A stretch of 36,218 bases of DNA from Ardenticatenaceae bacterium (lineage in GTDB: Bacteria > Chloroflexota > Anaerolineae > Promineifilales > Promineifilaceae). Under the pieces are notes generated by a model. The model saw nothing but the letters and a program-made list of their open reading frames with translations. It did not search any database and had not been told where the DNA came from. Below, piece by piece: positions 26,425-33,900 of this stretch. Both the position numbers and the translations under genes were made by a program. The first letter of the stretch is position 1, and each line of letters begins with the position of its first letter. Where the stretch lies: positions 1 through 36,218 of the forward strand of contig JALUPA010000162.1 of assembly GCA_027054335.1 (NCBI GenBank). The letters run 5' to 3'.

Positions 26425-27055
26425 AACTTTCTCCTTCATGTGAGTTACCTGTGCCCCTTCGCCATGTAGTCGGCATTACCCGACCTCAGACTACTATGGG
26501 CACTCCGTTACCATATGCCTCTCGGCACTTAGGCAATCCCTGAGTTCCTATTGATTGACGTTCTAGGCCGACTTAGGTCTCCCGTTTGTATCCTTACCAG
26601 CTCTCAATGAGCCGTGTTACAGATGATTAACTTGCGGTTTGACGTTGAATCTATCATTCCGCCATCTGTACCCAAGTTTCAGCCAGTTTGCTTGGGGAAC
26701 CGTTTTTCTTTCACTGGATACTAGGATTCAGGCAGTCTAGCTTTGACCATATCAGCCACACCTTGCGTCGTCGTCTTGGGAGTTTCTGGCCTCCCTCAAC
26801 TCGCTTTACTGAGATGCTGTGTTCACAGCCTCCTTTCGGGGAACTGCTAACTCAGTTGGTGTTACAGCGGTTGTTAACATGCTGTAGCTTCCTTTGGAAG
26901 CAATCTAATCAATAAGCACACAGGCGCACTTCTACCACACCCCTATCACAAATATCAGGTGGTTGTCAGGTGGTTGGCAGACGGCCGTCACGTACTTTAC
27001 CAGAAGGGATGGCATAATGGCAGCGTGTGTGGTTCTTTGCTTTCGGAGGTGTAGT

Positions 27056-27361
27056 ATGTCAATCTCAAAAAGTCTTTTGCAGCGGGGGATAGCTTTGGCC
27101 AAGATGGGGAAATGGGATGACGCCCGGTTGGTGCTGACTGCCGTCATCGAAGAGGAGTCCGAAAATAAAACAGCCTGGCAGTGGTATATGAAAACGTTCC
27201 AGACCAACGGTGAGCGGGCCGAAGCGTGCCGCCGGTGGCTGCAATACGAACCGTTTAACCTGACAGCCCGCGCCGAAATGAAAAAAGCTGCCAACCGGCT
27301 TAAGGCCGACGGCTTTTTGCGGCATCGGTTGGGGGCCGGCTTTCTCCTTACGGAAATGTAG
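27056..27361 (+). CDS. Small TPR-like hypothetical protein
   Basis: MSISKSLLQRGIALAKMGKWDDARLVLTAVIEEESENKTAWQWYMKTFQTNGERAEACRRWLQYEPFN. ggaggt SD upstream of ATG 27056. Confidence 0.75.
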   Translation: MSISKSLLQRGIALAKMGKWDDARLVLTAVIEEESENKTAWQWYMKTFQTNGERAEACRRWLQYEPFNLTARAEMKKAANRLKADGFLRHRLGAGFLLTEM

Positions 27362-27405
27362 GGCGATTTTGTCAATCACCGCCCGATTTACAAAACCGGG
27401 CTACA
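27357..27405. repeat. Degenerate/composite palindromic element TGTAGGGCGATTTTGT..ACAAAACCGGGCTACA
   Basis: Outer arms pair with 3 mismatches; TAG stop of 27056-27361 lies in the left arm. Confidence 0.75.
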
Positions 27406-27406
27406 G

Positions 27407-28351
27407 TCAGGTTAACCGGTGCTTAAGGACACGTAGCCAGCCCCGTACCTGAATACCGGCCAGGATAACGGCCGTCACCGGCCGGGGATACTGCTCACTG
27501 TAAAACTTGCCGTAAAAAATCTTCATCGCCCGCACGGATTCTTTGGCTACCTTTACCCGTGTCTCTTTAGGCGGCCGGGCAATGTCCGCCGACTCCTTGC
27601 GTAGGCCGGAGCTGGCCCCCTTATAATGCAGCACCGTCACGTGCGGGTAGTAAATAATCTGGTAGCCGGCCTGGCGGATGCGGTAGCAAAAGTCAATATC
27701 CTCGCCATAGAAAAAGTACGTCTCATCCCAGCCGCCCAATTCCCGGCACAAGGCCATAGGCATCATCATAAATGACCCGGCAATCACGTCAATGGGATGG
27801 GTTTCGTTGAAGTTTTGGTAGGTCTGGAAGTAGCCGTCGAAGCGGGGCCGGCCGGGGAAGAGGCGGTTGAGGCCGGTAAAGTGGCATAGTGAGTTCCAGG
27901 GCGTGGGGAAGCCGCGATGGTTGTCCGGGTCGCGTTGGCCGTTGGGGTACATCAGCTTGACGGTGATCGCCCCGACTTCCGGGTGCGCGTCCAGGTAGGC
28001 TAACGGCCGTACCAAAGCCTCCCGCCCCACCCGCGTATCCGAATTGAGAAAAAGCACAACACGGCCGTGAGCGACGGCCGTCCCCTGATTATTCGCCGCC
28101 GAAAAACCCACATTTTCCTCATTCGCCAGCAAGACCGCTTCCGGATATTTTTGCTGCACCATCTCCTGGCTGCCGTCTGTGGAGGCGTTGTCCACCACGA
28201 TGGTCTCCAGGCCGCCGGGCGGTTTTTCCGCTGCGGCCAGTGAGTGCAGGCAGTCGTCCAGCAGTTGGCAGGTGTTGTAGTTGACGATGACGATGGAGAG
28301 ATTGGGAGATTGGAGATTGGGAGATTGGGAAATTGGAGATTGGTTGGTCAT
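27407..28351 (-). CDS. Glycosyltransferase family 2
   Basis: LSIVIVNYNTCQLLDDCLHSL, IVVDNASTDGSQEMV, GFSAANNQG, LFLNSDTRV, GEDIDFCYRIRQAGYQIIYYP. Confidence 0.95.
   Translation of the reverse strand: MTNQSPISQSPNLQSPNLSIVIVNYNTCQLLDDCLHSLAAAEKPPGGLETIVVDNASTDGSQEMVQQKYPEAVLLANEENVGFSAANNQGTAVAHGRVVLFLNSDTRVGREALVRPLAYLDAHPEVGAITVKLMYPNGQRDPDNHRGFPTPWNSLCHFTGLNRLFPGRPRFDGYFQTYQNFNETHPIDVIAGSFMMMPMALCRELGGWDETYFFYGEDIDFCYRIRQAGYQIIYYPHVTVLHYKGASSGLRKESADIARPPKETRVKVAKESVRAMKIFYGKFYSEQYPRPVTAVILAGIQVRGWLRVLKHRLT
28296..28346. repeat. GATTGGGA micro-tandem repeat overlapping the 5' end of the GT2 CDS
   Basis: gagagattgggagattggagattgggagattgggaaattggagattggttgg. Confidence 0.92.
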
Positions 28352-28361
28352 GGCATTAGTC

Positions 28362-29168
28362 TTAGAGGTGACGGAGGTATTGCTCCGGGTTGTTCAGGAA
28401 GGAGCGGGTGAGGGTGACGTGTTCCAGTTCCTCGTAGGCGGCGGTCTGGATGGGGGCAAAGTCGAAGCTGAGAATCTGGGCGTCGGGAAAGGCCATGAGG
28501 ATGGGGGAATGGGTGGCGATGATGAATTGGCAATCCTGGGCGGTCATTTGTCTGAGCATGGAGAGTAAAGTCAGTTGGTGCATGGGGGACAGGGGCGTCT
28601 CCGGTTCGTCCAGCAGGTAGAGGCCGCCGGGCTGGAGGCGGGATTGGAACAGTTCCAGGAAACTTTCGCCGTGGGAGTAGGTGTGCAGATTACGGCCGTG
28701 CTGCGCCCGCAGCGCCTGTAACTCACTCACATGGGGCATTTTAGCCAGCCCTTTAGCCGTGTCTGATCGGCCGGTATATTCCCGGTCTACCCGCTGAATC
28801 TCCGCCAGTAGTTCCGCTTCCATCCGGTTGAGCCGCTTGACGTAGCCAAAGAAATCTTCGGCCCGCAAGAAAAATCCCTGGTGAATCTTGATGCGCCATA
28901 CCAGCCGCAGGAGATTGGCTAACTCCTGTACATGATCCAGAGAACTGTCCCGCTCTACGTCTTCGCTGCCCACGGTGTACGCGCCTACGGCCGTAGCCAG
29001 CGCTTCCAAAAAGGTAGACTTGCCGGAGCCATTCTCACCCACCAAAAATGTCACCGGCGCGGTCAACTCCACCTGGCGGAAATGGCGCACCGCTGGAATA
29101 TTGAAAGGAAACTGTTCCGCCTGCTCGGCCGGAATAGGGTTCAGGCGAATGGCGCGTAAATGAATCAT
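28362..29168 (-). CDS. AAA/ABC-type ATPase (RecF/SMC-like, OLD-like)
   Basis: APVTFLVGENGSGKSTFLEALA (Walker A), YLLDEPETPLSP (Walker B), FIIATHSPILMAFP. Start placed at MIHLRAI (29168). Confidence 0.92.
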   Translation of the reverse strand: MIHLRAIRLNPIPAEQAEQFPFNIPAVRHFRQVELTAPVTFLVGENGSGKSTFLEALATAVGAYTVGSEDVERDSSLDHVQELANLLRLVWRIKIHQGFFLRAEDFFGYVKRLNRMEAELLAEIQRVDREYTGRSDTAKGLAKMPHVSELQALRAQHGRNLHTYSHGESFLELFQSRLQPGGLYLLDEPETPLSPMHQLTLLSMLRQMTAQDCQFIIATHSPILMAFPDAQILSFDFAPIQTAAYEELEHVTLTRSFLNNPEQYLRHL

Positions 29169-29185
29169 CCCGCCAATTGTGCCGT

Positions 29186-29216
29186 TTGTAGGGCGATTTG
29201 CCAAATCGCCTTACAA
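29186..29216. repeat. Palindromic element TTGTAGGGCGATTTgccAAATCGCCTTACAA
   Basis: 14-bp arms with one mismatch; same family as 2489-2509. Confidence 0.85.
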
Positions 29217-29299
29217 GCGCCCAACATCTGTTGACGCACCCCCTATTAAGATTACAATTAGATCAGGTACAATAAAACCAAGATGACAGAATGATCTGC

Positions 29300-29332
29300 A
29301 CCTTGTCACCCTATCACCCTGTCACCTTGTCA
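29300..29332. repeat. CACCYTGT micro-tandem repeat upstream of FAD oxidoreductase
   Basis: accttgtcaccctatcaccctgtcaccttgtca, quasi-period 9. Similar unit at 16884-16908. Confidence 0.8.
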
Positions 29333-29349
29333 TAGCAAGAGGAGACACC

Positions 29350-30540
29350 ATGACCACCTACGATTACCTCATCATTGGCGCCGGTATTTTTGGCCTGACG
29401 GCCGCAGTGGAGCTAAACATGCGGGGCCACAGCGTCGCGCTGCTCGATCCCGGCCCCATCCCCCACCCCCTGGCCGCATCCACCGACATCAGCAAAGTCG
29501 TGCGCATGGAATATGGCGACGACGAGCAGTATATGGCGATGGTGGAGCAGGCAATTACCGGTTGGCACGAGTGGAACATGCGCTTTGGCATGGTTTACCA
29601 TCAGGTCGGCGTGACGATGCTCACGCGACGGCCGTTGCAGCCAGGCGATTATGAGTATGAAAGTCTGATGCTGCTTATCAAACGGGGCCATCGCCCGGAC
29701 AGATTGGAACCGGACGACATTCGCCGCCGCTTTCCCGCCTGGAATGCGGACGTGTACGTGGACGGCTTTTACCACTCCCGCGGCGGTTATGCAGAAAGCG
29801 GCCGGGTGATCGAGGCGTTGGCAGACAAAGCGGACGTTGAAGGGGTCTACCTGCGCGCCGGCCGTACTGTGAATGAGATTTTGCTGAAAAACGGCCGTTG
29901 TCAGGGCGTCAATACCGTCGAGGGCGAAACCTTTTCCGCCGGACACGTCATTGTGGCCGCCGGGGCCTGGACGCACATCCTGCTGCCGGAACTGGCCGGG
30001 GTGATGCGGGCATCCGGCCATCCCGTCTTCCATCTAAAAGTGTCAGACAGATACCTGTTCAGCCCGCCCAAGTTTGTTGTCTTTACGGCCGACATCACTC
30101 ACAGCGGCTGGTACGGCTTCCCCTACCACCCGGATGAGCGCGTAGTCAAAATTGCCAATTACGGCGTGGGGCAGACGCTGCACCCGGCCGAGGACGAGCG
30201 GCTGGTTACGGTGGAAGATGAACACACGCTGCGCCAATTCCTGGCCGAGACCTTCCCGGCGCTACTGGACGCGCCCATCGTCTACACGCGCCGCTGCCTG
30301 TACAGCGACACCCTGGACGAGCATTTCTGGATTGACCGCCACCCGGAGATTGAGGGGCTGACGGTAGCGGCCGGGGGCAGCGGCCACGCCTTCAAATTTG
30401 CCCCCATCCTGGGCGGCCTCATCGCCGACGCGGCCGAAGGGTTTGTCAACGAATGGCTGCTCAAATTCGCTTGGCGTGAGTTGACGCCGGAGACGGCCGG
30501 GCAGGAACCGGCCCGTTATCATGGCGGCGCAGATTCATAG
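29350..30540 (+). CDS. FAD-dependent oxidoreductase (DAO family, sarcosine/N-methyltryptophan oxidase-like)
   Basis: YDYLIIGAGIFGLTAAVELNMRGHSVALLDPGPIPHPLAASTDISKVVRMEYG; VIVAAGAWTHILLPEL; AAGGSGHAFKFAPILGGLIAD. Confidence 0.93.
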   Translation: MTTYDYLIIGAGIFGLTAAVELNMRGHSVALLDPGPIPHPLAASTDISKVVRMEYGDDEQYMAMVEQAITGWHEWNMRFGMVYHQVGVTMLTRRPLQPGDYEYESLMLLIKRGHRPDRLEPDDIRRRFPAWNADVYVDGFYHSRGGYAESGRVIEALADKADVEGVYLRAGRTVNEILLKNGRCQGVNTVEGETFSAGHVIVAAGAWTHILLPELAGVMRASGHPVFHLKVSDRYLFSPPKFVVFTADITHSGWYGFPYHPDERVVKIANYGVGQTLHPAEDERLVTVEDEHTLRQFLAETFPALLDAPIVYTRRCLYSDTLDEHFWIDRHPEIEGLTVAAGGSGHAFKFAPILGGLIADAAEGFVNEWLLKFAWRELTPETAGQEPARYHGGADS

Positions 30541-30548
30541 ATGAGTCT

Positions 30549-30820
30549 ACTGAAAAAAGCCGCGGATTGCGCGGATTTGTCTGGATTTTTTTCTGGTAAA
30601 TCTCCGCGCTCTCCGCATCCTCTGCGGTTTTTTCAGTAAAGTCATAGATCCAAACAATCATTTTTAGCCGCGGATTGCGCGGATTTGGAGGATTTGGCGC
30701 GTTTTTACGTAGAATAATCCTGAGTCTTCCGAAAAAAGCCCTTTGGCAGACAAAACAGCGCAAATTTTAGTCGAGTAAAATCCAGATAATCCGCGCAATC
30801 CGCGGCTTTTTTCGGTAAAG
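30549..30820. repeat. Composite intergenic repeat built on AAAAAAGCCGCGGATTGCGCGGATTTG modules
   Basis: Direct copies at 30558-30579 and 30666-30687, inverted copy at 30788-30807; long inverted arms (actgaaaaaagccgcggattgcgcgga / tccgcgcaatccgcggcttttttcggta). Confidence 0.85.
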
Positions 30821-30900
30821 TCAATCCTGGCAGAATAAACCTGTCTTCCGCCCATCTCGCCCCAAACCCGGCCGCGTGGGGGCGAGATGGCGCGGCATAA

Positions 30901-33900
30901 CTATTCTGCAATGGTAAGCTGGTCGCTGGCGGAGCGGCCCCAAAAGGCCAGGTCGTACATGGCGTAGGCTTCGGCGGGCATGGCGGTGAAACGGCCGTCG
31001 TGCGTCGCCCGCGCATAGTAAGTGTAAACGTGTGTCCCCGCCTGCATCTCCGTAATGAAAAAGCTCACCCGGTTGCCCCGAATTTCCTTGTAGTTGTAGC
31101 CATATTCACGCCAGCGCGGCGCTGCGTCGAGACGCTGCGTCGTATTCAGCCCTTCATTCAACGCTTCCAGGCCGCCAGGCAGCTTGTCTTCCACAATCAT
31201 GTAACTGCCCCGTTCCGGCAGCGTCGCCGTCAGGCGCACTTTGACCAGTTCGCCGGCCGTAATCGTTTCCAGCGGTTTGTCCGTTTCCGGGTCGAGGTAG
31301 GCGCGTTCTATCTGGATGACGCCGGCCGCCTCAATGTCGCTTTGGGGCAGGTAGACGCGGCTGTTGATGGTGTAGTACAACGGCCGTTCCCCATCCTGAG
31401 TAATCACAATTTCATTTTCGCCCGATGGCAAATCGGCGCGGGGGATGGTCAGGGTGACGGCTGGCGCGCCTTTACCCAATGTCCCCTGGGCAATCGTCTC
31501 CCCGTTGAGCTGCGCCGTGTACCGGCTGCCGGCCGAAGCGTCGCTAAAAGCCGTCGCCAGCAAATGATCCGTCAGGCCGAGGATGGCGAAAGAGGTTTCA
31601 TTGGTCGTGCCCCAGCCCTGCGCCTGCCGTTGGCTCATCAGCCAGCGCGCGATGCCCCCTTCCAGCAGATGGCCGGGGCGGATTTGGCTGAAGGCGCTCA
31701 GGGCCAGAGCGGTACTGCGCGTGTCGGAAGCCATTGTTTTTTGCCGGTAGTAGCCGTCTCTGGCGCTGCCTTCCCAGTGGACGCGGTCGTTGCGGGTGAC
31801 GGCCGTATCCGCCAATCCGTCCACAATCTCCCGCGCCAGCGCCGCTTCGCCCAACTCGTCCAGCGCCAGGGCTAATCCGGCCAGGCTGAACACGTCCCCC
31901 TGGAGCGCCGTTTGATCCTGAGCCAAAGCCAGCGTGGCCGCTTCATTCGGCCGCCCGGCGGCGGCCAGGGCGTACAGGGCAAAGGCGCGGGTGCGCGGGT
32001 CCATCTGTTCCAGATGTTCGTTCAGCCAGGCCGCGCCCCGCTCAATTACCTGCGGATCGATCTCGTAACCGGCGTCGGCCGTCTGCGCCAGGCCAAAGAC
32101 GACCCAGGCTGTCTGGTAATCGTGGCTGGGATCGTCAAACCACCAGCCCCAGCCGCCGTCCAGATGTTGGAAGCCGTACAGCCGCTGGATGCTGGCGTTG
32201 ATATAGCCGGGTAGTTCCGCTTCCAGCGTAGGGTCGCTGACGCCGAGTTGATTCAGAGCGCGGCCTACGACGGCGTTGGGCAGCGCTTTGCTCATCGTTT
32301 GTTCCACGCAGCCGTAGGGGAAGCCGGTCAGGTAGTCCAGCCCCTCCAGCAGCGTCCCGGCGATGGAGCGGCTCAACTGAATTTCCACGTAGCTCAGGGG
32401 CAGGGCGTCGTCCGGGATGGCGACGGTGGCGCTCAGTTGGCTGTTGAATTGGCCTACCTGCGTTTGCACATCCGGCACGGCCAGCGGGTTGATGGTCAGA
32501 GGCAGGCGCGCGGCGTCGCCGGGGCCGCTGCCGCTGGCGGCGATGGTCAATTCGGTGGCGCCGGCGGCTGCGGCCGTTACGCCCCAGCCGACAATTTGCT
32601 GCTTGCCCGGCGGCAGAGTAACCGTGTGCGCGGCCGAACCCTCAATCTCTAATCTCGAATCGCCAATCGTCATTTCCACAACCAATTCCTGCGTTTCGTC
32701 GCTGTAATTATGCACAATGGCGGAGAGGACGGCCGTATCTCCCGTCGTCAGGGCGCGGGGCAGGATGGGGCGGACGATGACCGGCTGGTGGGTGCGAATT
32801 GTGGCTGTCGTCTCGCCGACTTGCGTATCGGCCGTCGCTGCTTTGGCTGTCAGCCGCCACGTCGTCAGGTTATCCGGCAGGGTGACGGTTACGGTGGCTT
32901 CCCCTTTGTAATCCGTTACCAGAACAGGGAACCAGGCGGCCGTATCCTGAAAATCGCTGCGCGGCGCGGCTGCGGTTGGGCCGCCATCTCCCCCGCCGCC
33001 CATGCCGCCTTCCCACATCCAGCGCACAAGGGCCAGCGAGTTGTAACTGCGTACTTGGTTGCCCCGCGGGTAATAAAATGCGTCATACATGGGGCCGGAC
33101 AGTTCCTCGCTCAAGGCAAAGATTGCTTCATCCACCAGCGCCAGCGAGAGTTCGGCGGAGACCGACTCCCCCTTGTAGTTAAGAACGCGTACAGTGAACG
33201 TCGCTTCTTCGCCGGGAGCGTACACCTCTTTGTCCGGGGTGACGCTCAGTTGCAGCCTTTTGTCGGCGGCGGGGACGCTCAGATTGACGTAAGCGGATTG
33301 CAGGCGGCTTTCGGGCAGGCTGGTGTTTGTTTGTTCGGTGATGAGGGTGCTTTGTTCCTGCCAGACGTGAATAGCGGCGTAGACGTTGGGCGTGTAATCC
33401 GGCTCAATGGGGAGTTCAATGACGGTGACGGGCGCGGTGAGCTGTACCAGGCGCTCATCCCGCACCTGCCCCCGCTCGATGGTGAGCAGGGCCGGGCCGC
33501 TGACGCTGGATTCGACGATGAGGCGGGCGGTGTCGCCGGGAGCGTAGGCATCCTGGTCGGCGCTGATGGACAGGCTGTTGTCGTCCCGGCCGTACCAGCG
33601 GGCGTAAAAGTTGCTGAAGGCGTAGACGTAGGTGACGTAGCGCAGGTTACGGCCGTTGCCATCCTTCCCGCTGAGGCGTAACTGGTAATGGCCCGGTTCC
33701 TCAATGGTCACATTGAAGGCGGCGCGGCCGTCTGCGCCGGCGCGCCCTGTCATTGACTGGATGACGGCGCTGTATTCCCCATCGTTGACGTTCCAGCGGC
33801 GCACGGTCAGTTCCAGTTGGCGGTTGGCAACCGGTTGGTCAAAAATGTCTCGCACGGCGGCGTTGACGGTAAAAGGCTGCTCCGGCTTGTGGACGTAGCC

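Larger units (their letters stand above)
24449..26928 (-). mobile_element. Group II intron (CL-like) with maturase ORF; boundaries approximate
   Basis: 5' GTGCG consensus at 26928 (minus); maturase ORF; canonical 34-nt domain V GAGCCGGATGAGCTGAAAGGTTCAAGTCCGGTTC at 24548-24515; domain VI-like sequence then ..GCTACCCTAC near 24449. Confidence 0.9.

Noticed and set aside
24559-26439. Retron or DGR reverse transcriptase
   Set aside because: Motifs and the adjacent canonical domain V identify a group II intron maturase; no msr/msd or TR/VR pair seen.
28362-29168. Anti-phage OLD-type defence system
   Set aside because: A single AAA ATPase with no nuclease or helicase partner adjacent; neighbours are a glycosyltransferase and an oxidoreductase.
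30549-30820. Possible IS element remnant
   Set aside because: No transposase fragment in any frame; only repeat modules, so kept as a non-coding repeat.
32710-33681. 323-aa plus-strand ORF and other long plus ORFs (31000-31875, 34165-35304)
   Set aside because: All antisense shadows of the GC-rich alpha-2-macroglobulin gene.
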